Source: Gp7-AA10 sp035636095 (GTDB taxonomy: Bacteria; Acidobacteriota; Thermoanaerobaculia; Gp7-AA8). From it: a stretch of 64,000 nt of DNA. Shown one piece after another: positions 1-11,387 of this stretch. Position numbers and translations under genes: made by a program. The notes under the pieces are model-generated. The model saw only the letters and a list, made by a program, of their open reading frames with translations, was not told where the DNA came from and made no database searches. The stretch's first letter is position 1; every line of letters begins with the position of its first letter. The stretch lies in assembly GCA_035636095.1 (NCBI GenBank), contig DASPZU010000088.1, positions 1 to 64,000 of the forward strand. The letters are read 5' to 3'.

Positions 1-250
1 GGGCATCGCTCATGGCCCTGGCCAGGGTCGACGATCCCTGCTCGCGATTGCCGGCCGCGACCTGGGCCGTGCCGAGGTTGAAGGCCCGGCGCGACGATGG
101 GGCGATGGCATTGGCGGCGCCAAAATCTCTGACAGCGTCCCCATATTTTTTCTGGGAGAATGCCTTCACGCCGTGCGCATTGGCGGCGTGCGAATTGGTA
201 TCGCGCCACAACTGCGCGACGTTCCATACCAGCAGCAGTACCGCGATCAT
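1..250 (-). CDS. BatC-like TPR membrane protein, 3' part beyond window
   Basis: The reading frame starts at an ATG complementary to 248-250 and runs off the left edge open after 83 codons. It begins with a hydrophobic anchor (MIAVLLLVWNVAQLW) followed by an alanine-rich helical stretch (YGDAVRDFGAANAIAPSSRRAFNLG is split here; the core NLGTAQVAAGN is typical of a TPR helix pair). The ATG overlaps the stop of the upstream VWA gene as ATGA, so translation is probably coupled. Position after two VWA proteins matches BatC in Bat (aerotolerance-type) operons, which is a family inference. The C-terminus is missing because of the window edge, not a mutation. Confidence 0.8.
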   Translation of the reverse strand, partial: MIAVLLLVWNVAQLWRDTNSHAANAHGVKAFSQKKYGDAVRDFGAANAIAPSSRRAFNLGTAQVAAGNREQGSSTLARAMSDA

Positions 251-1218
251 TCGGCGCCTCGATTCGTGAACGAGCCCAGGAGCATTGCCAATGCCGCCAG
301 CGCCAGCGGCCATTGAAAACGCTCGATGGGGACCTTCACGTTCTTGTTGCGGCCCTTCGATGACGGAGGCCCGGCCAGCGAGTCGAGATCGTGTTCGCCG
401 AACGGATTGGCGTAGAAACGTCCACCCGTTGCGCGCGCGATCTGCTGCATGACCTCCGGATGCGCGTAGGTGTGCACGACGTCGCCGAAGTCATCGCGGA
501 GATCGCCGCCATCGGCGCGGCGAATGGAGCTGCCGCCGGTCGAGCCGATGACGATGGTCGACACAACCACGCCCTTCTCATGGGCGCGGTGCAGGGCGTC
601 TTCGAGCCGCGTTCCCTGATCCTCGCCGTCGCTGATGAGGATGACGTCGGCCTTGTGGGTCGGATCGGAATCGACAATGCGCATCGAGCCGAGGATTGCG
701 CCGGCCAGGTCCGTGCCGGGGTCGGCAACTTCGCCGGGCTGGATCGAATCGATCAGCGCAGACACCGCTTCGTCATCGCTGGTGAGCGGCGAAACAACTT
801 CGGCGCGCGATTCGAAGATCACCAGTCCGATGCGGCCGGTATCCGATTCGATAATTCGCTTCGCGATTGCTTTGGCGGCGTCGAGGCGCGACGCGCCGAC
901 GTCGGTCGCGCCCATGCTGTCGGAGACATCGATCGCAATCACGCGATTCGACTCGCGCGCTTCGACCGGAATCACCGTGAAGCCGGCGCGCGGTCCGGCC
1001 AGCGCGATCGCGGCCGCCAGCAGTGCAACACCCATCAGATAAGGCCGGAGCGCGCGAAGCGGATTCGAAATACCTCGTAGATTTTCCGACACGAAGCGAC
1101 GCGCCACGCGCATCCGATGGCGCTCCCGCGCCATCAGAAAGATGAGCGCGATCGGCGCCAGCGCCGTCAGCGCCAGCAACGGAAGCGAGCGAAACGTCAG
1201 GCCGAGATTTTCTGCCAT
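247..1218 (-). CDS. VWA-domain membrane protein, BatB-like
   Basis: This 323-residue protein has membrane segments near residues 13-29 and 58-74 and a C-terminal hydrophobic segment near 303-318, with a von Willebrand A domain between. The MIDAS metal site is intact: DVSDSMG places D97, S99 and S101, and LISDGEDQG supplies the downstream acidic residues. In the Bat family such proteins sit in the inner membrane and are thought to work with a MoxR AAA+ ATPase in envelope stress or complex assembly; the substrate here is unknown. It overlaps the upstream VWA gene by 22 bp and the downstream TPR gene by 4 bp, so it is inside a tight operon. Confidence 0.9.
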   Translation of the reverse strand: MAENLGLTFRSLPLLALTALAPIALIFLMARERHRMRVARRFVSENLRGISNPLRALRPYLMGVALLAAAIALAGPRAGFTVIPVEARESNRVIAIDVSDSMGATDVGASRLDAAKAIAKRIIESDTGRIGLVIFESRAEVVSPLTSDDEAVSALIDSIQPGEVADPGTDLAGAILGSMRIVDSDPTHKADVILISDGEDQGTRLEDALHRAHEKGVVVSTIVIGSTGGSSIRRADGGDLRDDFGDVVHTYAHPEVMQQIARATGGRFYANPFGEHDLDSLAGPPSSKGRNKNVKVPIERFQWPLALAALAMLLGSFTNRGAE

Positions 1219-2210
1219 AGCGTTTCTCCCGAAGCGAGCGCCAGCGCCAGGGCGCCCAGGGCCGCGGCCAGCGGACCGGTGTAGAGGTCGTCGACCTTTT
1301 CGCTCTTCGGCGCGGTCAATCGCGTCTTTTCGAGCTTGTCGATCCGATCGAGCACGCTGCTCATGGTGCGCGCATCGGTGGCGCGGAGATATTCGCCGCC
1401 GGTCGACTTTGCGATGGTCGAAAGCGTTTCCTCGTCCAGATCGGCACGGATGAGTTGATACGACGTGACGATCTCGCCGGTCAGCGAATCCTGCCGCTTC
1501 ACCGGGATGGGCACCGCCCCGCGGCTGCCCACTCCGATCGTATAAATTTTGATACCATATTTTGATGCAATATTTGCCGCCGTCATCGGCTCGATCGAGC
1601 CGGCGTTGTTCACGCCGTCGGTGACCAGAATGATGACGCGCGTGCGCGTCTTCGAGGTCCGCAGCCGATTGACGGCCGTGGCGATGGCGTGACCGATGGC
1701 GGTGCCGTCGCCGTTCTCGCCGACCTGGGCCCGGTCGAGAATGGTCTGCGCGATCTCGCGGTCGTACGTGATCGGAACGCGGGTCGCGGCGCGGACACCG
1801 AAGGTCACGATGCCGATGCGGTCATCCTGACGCCGCGAAATGAAATCGCCGATCAGATCCTTCGCGACCGTGAATCGATTGCGCGGACGAAAATCCTCGG
1901 CGGCCATACTTCCGGACGCGTCGAGGGCCACCACGATGTCGATGCCGTAGCGATCGTTGCTGGCCATCCGGACCACGCGCTGCGGCCGCGCCAGCGCGAT
2001 GATCATCATCAGCGCCCCCAGACACTCGAGGACGAACGGCAATCCCGCAAATCGCGCGCGGAAGGGCAGCTTCAGCGATACCAGCGCCATCGACGAAATC
2101 GAGAACGCGCCGAACCGCCGGCGGCGATCGCGAACCAGAAGCGCGATGCGCGCGATGACGATCAGCGCCGCCAACAGCCACAGCGGAGAGGCGAAGCGCG
2201 TCACCGCCAC
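1197..2210 (-). CDS. VWA-domain membrane protein, BatA-like
   Basis: A 337-residue paralogue of the next gene. Hydrophobic segments lie near 9-26 and 58-75, the VWA domain follows, and a final hydrophobic stretch near the C-terminus anchors it again. The MIDAS is complete (ALDASGSM gives D97, S99, S101; VTDGVNNAG follows). The BatA/BatB pair is the hallmark of Bat operons. A 32-base inverted repeat lies directly upstream of the start, between this gene and the preceding membrane-protein gene, so the operon may be attenuated there or have a second promoter. Role in envelope maintenance is inferred from family context only. Confidence 0.9.
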   Translation of the reverse strand: MAVTRFASPLWLLAALIVIARIALLVRDRRRRFGAFSISSMALVSLKLPFRARFAGLPFVLECLGALMMIIALARPQRVVRMASNDRYGIDIVVALDASGSMAAEDFRPRNRFTVAKDLIGDFISRRQDDRIGIVTFGVRAATRVPITYDREIAQTILDRAQVGENGDGTAIGHAIATAVNRLRTSKTRTRVIILVTDGVNNAGSIEPMTAANIASKYGIKIYTIGVGSRGAVPIPVKRQDSLTGEIVTSYQLIRADLDEETLSTIAKSTGGEYLRATDARTMSSVLDRIDKLEKTRLTAPKSEKVDDLYTGPLAAALGALALALASGETLWQKISA

Positions 2211-2223
2211 CGCCCATCCGCCC

Positions 2224-2306
2224 GAAGGCAGAAGTCAGAAGGCAGAAGGCAGAAGTGAACATACGCCAGTATCGACTTCTGCCTTCTGCTTTCTGCTTTC
2301 TGCCTT
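2224..2306. repeat. Inverted repeat of 7-bp tandem units inside the Bat operon
   Basis: Two 32-base arms (2225-2256 and 2275-2306) pair with about three mismatches around an 18-base loop. Each arm is itself a run of AGAAGGC-like heptamers. It lies between two co-directional minus-strand genes, so a simple operon-end terminator role is not obvious. The unit recurs at 38395-38453. Confidence 0.85.
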
Positions 2307-2310
2307 GGGG

Positions 2311-2985
2311 TCACGCCGCCACCTCCTCCGGCTCAGGCGGAATCAACTCCAGCGCCCGCTTCCTGAGCGCGTGGAAATCTCCGGCGCGCGCCCCCCACGG
2401 CGAGAATTTTTCGAGATCGCCCTGACGCAGGATCTCGGCAACCGTCAGCGATTGATTGCGATGCAGCACCTCGGTGGTCGTCAGGGTCGTGACGGCGAGA
2501 TACTCGCGCACCGCATCGGCGAGCTGCGACCACGTGCGCGCGCCGGCCACGGCAGCGCGGAAACGCTCGACGGGCGGCACGACCGGCTCGGCCATCGCGT
2601 CCCGTTTGTCGAGCAGCACCACCGCCGTCCATGCCGCCATCGCCGTCAGCGCGGCGATCGCGATCAGCACGAAGGGAAGCTTCGGATACGGTTCCGCGAT
2701 GGGCGGCTTGAGCGGCGCGGGCGCGAGATTGTCCTTCGGTCGCAGGACCGAGCGGACGGGGACCGTTAGACCCTGAAATGGGATGTCCCCCACCGTCCCG
2801 CTGATCGTAAACGGCTTCGGCTCGAAGGTGCGGATCACGACTCGATTGCCTCGCTCGGAAACGATCTCGTAGTGCTCCGATCGGTCGAGCACGACCGGCT
2901 TCTGGAAATCGATGGTGATGCGATCGCCGACGGTCGGCGCGGGTGGGCGGAAGGTGGCGGTGATGAAAAGGAAAAACGCGATCAT
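2311..2985 (-). CDS. DUF4381/BatD-like membrane protein
   Basis: 224 residues with a short N-terminal hydrophobic segment that could be a signal peptide, an extracytoplasmic beta-rich region (about 20-95), one strong membrane helix near 102-125 (FVLIAIAALTAMAAWTAVVL) and a helical cytoplasmic tail ending in a Glu/Pro-rich stretch. This topology and the place between a DUF58 gene and VWA genes match the small DUF4381-type proteins of MoxR/Bat operons. I see no catalytic motif. ATGA overlap of 4 bp with the DUF58 gene indicates coupling. Confidence 0.7.
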   Translation of the reverse strand: MIAFFLFITATFRPPAPTVGDRITIDFQKPVVLDRSEHYEIVSERGNRVVIRTFEPKPFTISGTVGDIPFQGLTVPVRSVLRPKDNLAPAPLKPPIAEPYPKLPFVLIAIAALTAMAAWTAVVLLDKRDAMAEPVVPPVERFRAAVAGARTWSQLADAVREYLAVTTLTTTEVLHRNQSLTVAEILRQGDLEKFSPWGARAGDFHALRKRALELIPPEPEEVAA

Positions 2986-3884
2986 CGCGACATCCGCCTG
3001 ACGCGCTCCTGGAAAAATCGAAGAAGCTCGCGGTCGTACGGCATGGCAGTCGAGATCGAAAGGGCATCGACACCTGCAGCGCGCCAGCGGCGAACGTTCT
3101 GCTGTTGGCGCTGCATCGCCCGCCGTGTGACGTCTGCCGAACGGAGATCGATGAGACGCATGCGGCCGCTTTCGGCATCGACGACTCTGGCCAGGGCGCC
3201 GGCCGGAAATCTCTCCTCGCGCGGATCGCTGATGGCAACCGCGATGACGTCGTGGCGGCGATTCAGCCGCTTCATGGTGCGTTCGAAATTGAGATTGAGG
3301 AAATCAGAGACGACCAGAACGACGGCGCGCTTCGTGCTCACGCGATCGAGATACAGCGCTGCCCGATCGAAATCGGCCGTCCCGCTGCAGCCCCGCATGG
3401 CGGCGTCGACGGCCGAATGCACCATGACCTGCGCGTGCGCGCGTCCGCGTCGCGCCGGAACGAAGCGGCGGACATTCTCGGAAAAGAGCAGCAGGCCGAC
3501 GCGATCCATGTTCTCGACCGCCGCAAACGCGAAGACCGCCGTCAGCTCGGCCGCGATGTCGCACTTGCGCCAGTCCACCGAACCGAATCCCATCGACGCC
3601 GAGACGTCGACCGCGATGATGACGGTCAAATCGCGCTCTTCGACGAACTCCTTCACATGCGGCGTGCCGGTGCGGGCAGTGACGTTCCAGTCGATGGTGC
3701 GGATGTCGTCGCCGGGCTGATATTCGCGGACCTGCGAAAACTCGATTCCGCGACCGTGAAATGCGGAGTGGTAATCGCCGGCGAAACCGGCGCGAATCAG
3801 GCGCGACGAAAGAATCTCGAGGTCGCGAACGCGCCGTGCGACCGGCATCTGAAATTGCGGTTGCTGTCGGTGAAGAAGTCTCAC
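2982..3884 (-). CDS. DUF58 domain protein (VWA-like fold)
   Basis: 300 residues. The DUF58 signature is clear in the first half: FHGRGIEFSQVREYQPGDD followed by RTIDWNVTAR, then a VWA-like core with AVDVSASMGFGS and VVSDFLN. DUF58 proteins are the standard partner encoded next to MoxR ATPases. The start is a GTG overlapping the moxR stop (GTGA), and the gene ends in a 4 bp overlap with the next gene. Unlike its downstream neighbours it has no obvious membrane helix. Confidence 0.9.
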   Translation of the reverse strand: MRLLHRQQPQFQMPVARRVRDLEILSSRLIRAGFAGDYHSAFHGRGIEFSQVREYQPGDDIRTIDWNVTARTGTPHVKEFVEERDLTVIIAVDVSASMGFGSVDWRKCDIAAELTAVFAFAAVENMDRVGLLLFSENVRRFVPARRGRAHAQVMVHSAVDAAMRGCSGTADFDRAALYLDRVSTKRAVVLVVSDFLNLNFERTMKRLNRRHDVIAVAISDPREERFPAGALARVVDAESGRMRLIDLRSADVTRRAMQRQQQNVRRWRAAGVDALSISTAMPYDRELLRFFQERVRRMSR

Positions 3885-4870
3885 GGGACGGGAACGGCGC
3901 CGAGGATTTGATCGATGATCCGATCGGGGGTCATCTGCTCCGCAGCGGCTTCGTAGCTCAGCACCAGCCGATGACGCAGCACGTCGTGCGCGACCGCTTT
4001 GACATCCTCTGGAATCACATAGGCCCGGCCGAGGATGAAGGCGTGGCCCTTGGCCACGTGCGCCAGCGCCAGCGTCGCACGCGGGGAGGCGCCGAAGGCG
4101 ATGTGCTGCGCCAGCGACGGCAAACGAAAGTCGCTCGGTTTCCGCGTCGCGGTCGCGACCTGCACGATGTAGCGGCTGATCTTGTCGTCGACGTGAACCG
4201 ATGCCGCCAGATGCGCGATCTGACGGACATCGTTGAGATGCAAGACGCGCCTGACCGAGGGAATCTCGGCGGTCGGATCGAGATAGAGCGACAGGATGCG
4301 CATCTCCTCTTCCGCGCTGGGGTAGTCGACTTTCAGCTTCATCACGAATCGGTCGACCTGCGCTTCCGGCAACGCGTACGTGCCTTCGTGCTCAATCGGA
4401 TTCTGGGTCGCGATCACCACGAACGGATCGGGCAGCGCGTACGACGTGTCGCCGATGGTCACCTGCCGCTCCTGCATGGCTTCCAGCAGCGCACTCTGCA
4501 CTTTCGCGGGCGCGCGGTTGATCTCGTCGCCCAGGATCAGGTTGGCGAAGATCGGTCCGAGACGCGCGTTGAAGGTCCGGCCGGCGGGATCGAAAATCAT
4601 CGTGCCGGTGATGTCGGCGGGAAGAAGATCGGGCGTGAACTGAATGCGCTTGAACGACCCTTCGATGGCCGAGGCCAGCGTCTTCACCAGCAGCGTCTTT
4701 GCGAGACCCGGAAGTCCTTCCACCAGAACGTGACCGCGGATGAGCAGCGCGATCACGAGGCGGTCGACGATTCTTTGCTGTCCGACGATGACGCGTCCGA
4801 CTTCCGCGCGGAGGCCAGCGATCGTTTCGTGGGCGATCGCGATCTGATTGTTGATCGTGGTCTGATCCAT
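3881..4870 (-). CDS. MoxR-family AAA+ ATPase
   Basis: 329 residues from the chosen ATG. Walker A is the MoxR form GLPGLAKTLL, Walker B is LGDEINRAP, and sensor 1 lies in VVIATQNPIEHEG with the family's GTYALPEAQ(V/L)DRF motif after it. MoxR ATPases act as chaperones that remodel or insert metal cofactors with VWA and DUF58 partners, all encoded immediately downstream. A longer upstream reading frame exists but would run through rsmA. The start at 4870 fits both the conserved N-terminus and a TAGACT hexamer 8 bases upstream. It heads the operon. Confidence 0.95.
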   Translation of the reverse strand: MDQTTINNQIAIAHETIAGLRAEVGRVIVGQQRIVDRLVIALLIRGHVLVEGLPGLAKTLLVKTLASAIEGSFKRIQFTPDLLPADITGTMIFDPAGRTFNARLGPIFANLILGDEINRAPAKVQSALLEAMQERQVTIGDTSYALPDPFVVIATQNPIEHEGTYALPEAQVDRFVMKLKVDYPSAEEEMRILSLYLDPTAEIPSVRRVLHLNDVRQIAHLAASVHVDDKISRYIVQVATATRKPSDFRLPSLAQHIAFGASPRATLALAHVAKGHAFILGRAYVIPEDVKAVAHDVLRHRLVLSYEAAAEQMTPDRIIDQILGAVPVP

Positions 4871-4878
4871 CGTCCTTA

Positions 4879-4888
4879 AGTCTAAACT
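4879..4888. promoter_or_regulatory. Overlapping divergent -10 hexamers, moxR/rsmA
   Basis: TAGACT on the minus strand (4879-4884) ends 8 bases before the moxR ATG. TAAACT on the plus strand (4883-4888) ends 7 bases before the rsmA GTG. The whole intergenic gap is 25 bp, so both transcripts would start at or within a few bases of their start codons. -35 boxes are not evident. Confidence 0.55.
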
Positions 4889-4895
4889 GCCGCTG

Positions 4896-5639
4896 GTGAT
4901 ACCAAAAAAGAAATGGGGCCAAAACTTCCTGCGCAATCGGGGCGCCGTCGACAAAATTGTCAACGCCATCGAGCTGCAGCCGGGTGAGGTCATCCTCGAG
5001 ATCGGACCCGGCCAGGGCGTGCTGACCGAGAAGCTCATCACCCTGGGGGAGGTGACGGCTATCGAGATCGATCCCGAGCTGGCCGGCAAGCTCCGCCGGA
5101 AATTCGGCGACTGCATTGTGAACGCCGACGCCCTCGAGGTCCCCCTCCCCACCCGCCCGTTTCGCGCGGTCGGCAATCTTCCCTACAACGTCGGCACGCC
5201 GATTCTGCGGCGGGTGATCGCCGATCCGAACTTTCGGCGCGCGGTCTTCATGCTGCAGAAAGAAGTCGCCGATCGCCTGGTTGCCAGGCCGCGCGACGCG
5301 CAGTATGGCTTTCTGACGTTGTATCGCGAGCTCTACGCCAGCGCTCGCATCCTGATGAAGCTCGATCCGGGATCGTTCCATCCGGTGCCGAAAGTCCGCA
5401 GTGCGGTGGTGGTCCTGGATCCCGATCGCAAACCGTTCGCTTCCCAGGAATTGATCGACCTGATCAGCGCGGCCTTTCGAATGCGAAGGAAGAAACTAGT
5501 CAATAACTTGACTAATTTTAGAAACCATTCGCGCGAGGAAGTGCTGGCAGCATTCGAACGGGCGAACATCGACGCGGGCGCGCGCGCGGAAGAGCTGAGC
5601 CTCGACGATTTCGCGAGGCTGCACGCTACGCTAGAATAG
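4896..5639 (+). CDS. rsmA: 16S rRNA (adenine1518-N6/1519-N6)-dimethyltransferase
   Basis: 247 residues, close to the KsgA/RsmA norm. The N-terminus KKKWGQNFLRN, the SAM-binding EIGPGQGVLTEKL and the catalytic NLPYN motif are all present. It dimethylates two adjacent adenines in helix 45 of 16S rRNA during small-subunit maturation. The start is GTG at 4896; no Shine-Dalgarno is visible, but a -10-like TAAACT ends 7 bases upstream. Divergent from moxR with only 25 bp between them. Confidence 0.96.
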   Translation: MIPKKKWGQNFLRNRGAVDKIVNAIELQPGEVILEIGPGQGVLTEKLITLGEVTAIEIDPELAGKLRRKFGDCIVNADALEVPLPTRPFRAVGNLPYNVGTPILRRVIADPNFRRAVFMLQKEVADRLVARPRDAQYGFLTLYRELYASARILMKLDPGSFHPVPKVRSAVVVLDPDRKPFASQELIDLISAAFRMRRKKLVNNLTNFRNHSREEVLAAFERANIDAGARAEELSLDDFARLHATLE

Positions 5640-5663
5640 CGATCCCACGCAGGAGGCTCCGGC

Positions 5664-8213
5664 ATGTCCCGAATTCTCACGTTCACGGCTCTCGCCCTGC
5701 TTCTGGCATTTCCGGCGATCGCGGCGACGCCGTGCAACCTGACCATGTCGATCAATTGCGTCAATGGGACGTGCACCGGTGTCACGACCAACAACGGGAC
5801 AGGCGTCTGCAGCGGTGAATTCATCGGCGGGATCTTCGTGGACGTCGCGTCCGGCCAGGCGAGCGTGTCGAATTTCCGAACGACACCAGCCTTCGCGAAC
5901 CAGCAGTGCTTCGACAGCAGCTCGCTGCCGGTGGGACTCCCCTTCGCCTTGTGCATCGGTGACAGCTCGCTGGCGCCCGGTGGGTCGTTCACGATGACGG
6001 GCAATGTCGCGCCCCTTGCCGGCGCGCCCACTCCCCTTCCCATCATCGCAGTGACGGAGGTCATCAATTCGACGACCGGCGACGAGCTGGGATTTGCATA
6101 CGCGGAGACCGGCGTCACTGTGGCGACCTGCACGCCGATCGCGAATGTTCCGGCGGTGACGCTATCGGGATCGATCTACATCGTGTCATGGTCACCGGTT
6201 TCCGATCCGAACAGCAGCTTCACGGTCGATGAATCGACGGCTGCCGATTTCAGCGCGAACTTCGCGTCGCGAAACGTCAGCGGTTTCTCCACGCAGTTTT
6301 CGCACAGCGTGACGACGACCACGACGTACTACTACCGCGTCCGCGCCAACAGTTGCAGCGGATCGCCAGGACCGAATTCAGGCACGGTCTCGATCGTGGT
6401 GCAGGCTCTGGCGCCGCAAGCGGGACGATCGACAGATGGAGTCGCTCCCGCCGGCAGCACCGCGCCCATCAGTTACCTCGTGCATCTCGATCAGCCGCCG
6501 GGCTCGGGCAAGCAAGCGCTCGATATCCCGTTTACGGCAGCGGTCGACAAGCCGTATTTGAGCGTGTCGCCGGCTTCGGGAACGATCCCGGCAGGCGGCA
6601 CCAACGTCACCATCACGGCGAATCCGACCAACCTCCCGCCCGGAGCAAACACCGGCACGCTGACCGTGCAGTCGAACGGATCGACGATCTCGACGAAATC
6701 GGTGACGATCAGCCTGGTGACGCCGGTCGGACCGGGCACCAAGACGATTCCACCGTCGAACGCTCTGATCATTCCCGTCGTCGCACATCTGCAGGGCGCG
6801 CGTGGTCCGTTCCAGTCCGACGTCCGCCTCACCAACACCAGCAGCGCCAGCGTTCAGTACCAGGTGACCTACACCCCCATCCGGACCGATGGAACGAAGA
6901 CATCGAAGACAACAGCCGTCACCGCCGATGCCGGACAGACCATCGCGCTCAATGACATCGTGAAGGATTTCTTCGGCATCGGCGCCACCGACGTTCCCGG
7001 CGATGCAGGCGCAGGCGCGCTGGAGATCCGTCCGCTCAACACCGGTTCGATTCTGAATTACGCATCGAGCCGTACCTTCACATTCAACGACAAAGGAACG
7101 TTCGGCCAGTTCATCGCCGCAATTCCATTCAATCAATTCGCGACCAAGGCCTCGGTCGTTCCACTTCCAGGAGTTCCGGCGCCGACCGGCAACCCGGTCT
7201 TGAGCATGCAGCAGATCGCCAGCTCCTCGAAGTTCAGCACGAACCTTGGAATCGTGGAGGGATCGGGAAATCCTGCCAGCGGCACGATCCGGATTCTTGA
7301 CGACCGCGGGACGCTGGTGCGGATGGTGCCGTATTCGCTGCAACCAGGCGAGCTGCAGCAGAACAACATCGCGGCCTACGACGTCGGAAATCTAGACGAT
7401 GGGCGGATCGAAGTGACGGTCGAATCCGCGACCGGCTCCGTGAGCGCTTATGCGTCGGTGCTCGACAAAATCACCAACGATCCGCTGGCGGTGACGCCGG
7501 TGCAGGTCTCGCAGATCAGCGCCAGCCGTTACGTGCTGCCCGGAATGGCAGCGCTCACCAACGCGGCGACGAATTTCCATTCCGACATCCGTATCTACAA
7601 CGGCAGCAGCACACAGGCGGCGGTCGTGAACGCAACCTTCTATCCGCAGAGCAGCGGTACGCCCAAGACTTTCGGACCGTTCAGCATCGAGCCGGGCGGC
7701 GTGCGCGCCTTCGATGATGCGGTGGTGTCGATGTTCAACGCCAACGGCCAGGGTGGATCGATCGTGTTGACGACCAACGGCAATTCGCAGATGGTCGCCA
7801 CCGGCCGCACGTACACCATCGACTCGCAGGGTGGAACGTTCGGGCAGTTCATTCCGGGCGTGTCGCCCGCGCAGGGTATCGCCGCCGGCGATCGTCCGCT
7901 GCAGATCCTGCAGCTCGAGGAATCGACCAACTTCCGATCGAACCTCGGGCTGGCCGAGCTGTCAGGCAATACGGCGCATGTGCGGATCACGGCCTACGTT
8001 CCTGATTCGAAGGTATCGGCGTCGACCGAGCTCGATCTCGCGGCCAACGAATTCCGCCAGCTCGGCCGTGTTCTGTCGAGCTTCAATCTCGGATCGAACA
8101 TCTACAACGCGCGGATTAGCGTGGAAGTGACGGGCGGATCGGGGCGGATCGCGTCGTACGGATCGGTGATCGATAACTTCAGTACCGATCCGACCTACGT
8201 GCCGGCGCAGTGA
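5664..8213 (+). CDS. Large secreted repeat protein (FN3/BACON-like plus duplicated modules)
   Basis: 849 residues with a clear signal peptide (cleavage near AIAATP) and a strong AGGAGG ribosome site. A Cys-containing N-terminal region is followed by a fibronectin-III-like segment (about 150-245) and a BACON-like beta domain with SVSPASGTIPAGGTNVTI. The rest is an internal duplication: two modules beginning VPVVAHLQG and YVLPGMAAL, each continuing with a section starting VLSMQQIASS or LQILQLEES. It is probably exported or surface-exposed. I see no catalytic motif and cannot assign a function. It lies alone between rsmA and the copper ATPase. Confidence 0.85.
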   Translation: MSRILTFTALALLLAFPAIAATPCNLTMSINCVNGTCTGVTTNNGTGVCSGEFIGGIFVDVASGQASVSNFRTTPAFANQQCFDSSSLPVGLPFALCIGDSSLAPGGSFTMTGNVAPLAGAPTPLPIIAVTEVINSTTGDELGFAYAETGVTVATCTPIANVPAVTLSGSIYIVSWSPVSDPNSSFTVDESTAADFSANFASRNVSGFSTQFSHSVTTTTTYYYRVRANSCSGSPGPNSGTVSIVVQALAPQAGRSTDGVAPAGSTAPISYLVHLDQPPGSGKQALDIPFTAAVDKPYLSVSPASGTIPAGGTNVTITANPTNLPPGANTGTLTVQSNGSTISTKSVTISLVTPVGPGTKTIPPSNALIIPVVAHLQGARGPFQSDVRLTNTSSASVQYQVTYTPIRTDGTKTSKTTAVTADAGQTIALNDIVKDFFGIGATDVPGDAGAGALEIRPLNTGSILNYASSRTFTFNDKGTFGQFIAAIPFNQFATKASVVPLPGVPAPTGNPVLSMQQIASSSKFSTNLGIVEGSGNPASGTIRILDDRGTLVRMVPYSLQPGELQQNNIAAYDVGNLDDGRIEVTVESATGSVSAYASVLDKITNDPLAVTPVQVSQISASRYVLPGMAALTNAATNFHSDIRIYNGSSTQAAVVNATFYPQSSGTPKTFGPFSIEPGGVRAFDDAVVSMFNANGQGGSIVLTTNGNSQMVATGRTYTIDSQGGTFGQFIPGVSPAQGIAAGDRPLQILQLEESTNFRSNLGLAELSGNTAHVRITAYVPDSKVSASTELDLAANEFRQLGRVLSSFNLGSNIYNARISVEVTGGSGRIASYGSVIDNFSTDPTYVPAQ

Positions 8214-8215
8214 CG

Positions 8216-8262
8216 CCCTCACCCGCCGCTTCGCGGCACCCTCTCCCGCAAGCGGGAGAGGG
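8216..8262. repeat. REP-like hairpin element (CCCTC..GAGGG class)
   Basis: A perfect 11-bp stem (8239-8249 with 8252-8262, loop AA) preceded by a GCCGC-TTC-GCGGC hairpin. It begins 3 bases after a stop codon. Related copies lie at 23405-23481 and 44382-44445. This copy lacks the outer closing arm present in the other two. Confidence 0.85.
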
Positions 8263-8284
8263 ATCTCATGGGAGGGCCGGTGCA

Positions 8285-10180
<1,896 letters not shown>

Positions 10181-10877
10181 GTCCGTAATTCTGTTCGACA
10201 AAAAGATCTCCGACGATCACCGTCGACGAGCGCGTGCCGTAAGCGGGCAGGCTGACGAAGACCTCGCGCTCGATCGGACCGCCGCGCGGCGTCGACAGAA
10301 AACGCAAAAGATCTTCTGCCAGATCTTCGGCACGCTCATGCCGTGCGATCGCTTTCGAGACGAACTCGCGCGCGACGTCGACTTTCTCCCAATGCACGCC
10401 CGGCGGCGCGTTGCTGACCGCGAACAGGCCGTCGATGGTTCCGACGATTCCTGAATTCGAGCAGTGGACGATCTCACCATCGCCGACGATCAAATGAAAA
10501 CCGGCGTACGCGTCGCCGCGAATCGATCGAGCGTATTGCATCGGCGACTGGTCGCCCCGAACAAAATCCGCGACCAGGAGTCCTCGCGACGGTGCCCCCT
10601 CCCCCTCCGCCCGCCCGGCCCCCCGCACGTTGGTGATGGCCGCGAATCGGCCACCGCGCCGCAGCGCGAGCCAGCTCCCGCCCGCCCGCAGGTCGCGGCC
10701 GCCGATCACGCGCGGATCGTCGTCCCAGGCGTGGGCGGCGCGGGTCGGGCGGGCGTAGAACTCGTCGCGGTTGGCCGCGATCACCAGCGGAAATTTTTGT
10801 GAGCCCTTGGCGACGGCAATGAGGCACATCGATTGCGATACTCCACTCGGTCCAAAATTCGATTCAGGGAAAATCAT

Positions 10878-11363
10878 ATGCATTTTCAAAGAGTTACGGC
10901 ATTCGGCCTCGCAGTCGCGCTCGCCATTCCGATGTCGCTCTTTGCGGAGAGGCGCGCTCCGCAGAGGACAGGAATGGCGCAGGCTGTCGTCGAGGCAATG
11001 AATCTCGAGCGCGCGCAGTATGGCCTGAGGCCGCTACGCATCAACGCCAGGCTCTCCGCGGCGGCTGTCGATCGGCTCAACGACATGTTCCGTCAGCGTT
11101 ACTTCAATCATGTCTCGCCCACTGGCCGCGAACCGTGGGCCTGGGTCGAGCGTCGCGGCTACAGGTATCGCGAAATCGGCGAGAACCTGGCGGTCGGATA
11201 TCGAAGCGCGGATGCGGTCGTCGGCGGCTGGATGCACTCGCCCGGTCATCGCGCCAACGTCCTTGGGGGCGGATACGATGAAGTGGGTGTCGCGATCGCG
11301 CCGGGATCGCCGGAGGGCGGCTATCGCGGACCGACAGTTGTGGCACTTTACGGCGAGCAATAA
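10878..11363 (+). CDS. Secreted CAP-domain (SCP/PR-1) protein 1
   Basis: 161 residues: signal peptide (MHFQRVTAFGLAVALAIP) then a single CAP domain with MNLERAQYGLRPL, the putative metal-binding H in FNHVSPTG, the ENLAVGY motif and the conserved WMHSPGHRANVL. Bacterial CAP proteins are secreted and often of unknown role, sometimes metal- or lipid-binding. The next gene is a clear tandem paralogue. It is transcribed away from the NRDE gene with 48 bp between them. Confidence 0.92.
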   Translation: MHFQRVTAFGLAVALAIPMSLFAERRAPQRTGMAQAVVEAMNLERAQYGLRPLRINARLSAAAVDRLNDMFRQRYFNHVSPTGREPWAWVERRGYRYREIGENLAVGYRSADAVVGGWMHSPGHRANVLGGGYDEVGVAIAPGSPEGGYRGPTVVALYGEQ

Positions 11364-11387
11364 CGCTGCGATACTGGTCTCGGTCCA

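Noticed and set aside
8210..8284. In-frame GTG that would extend the copper ATPase by 25 residues
   Set aside because: The extra residues are only the translation of the hairpin element; the conserved metal-binding domain and a GGGAGG site support the start at 8285.
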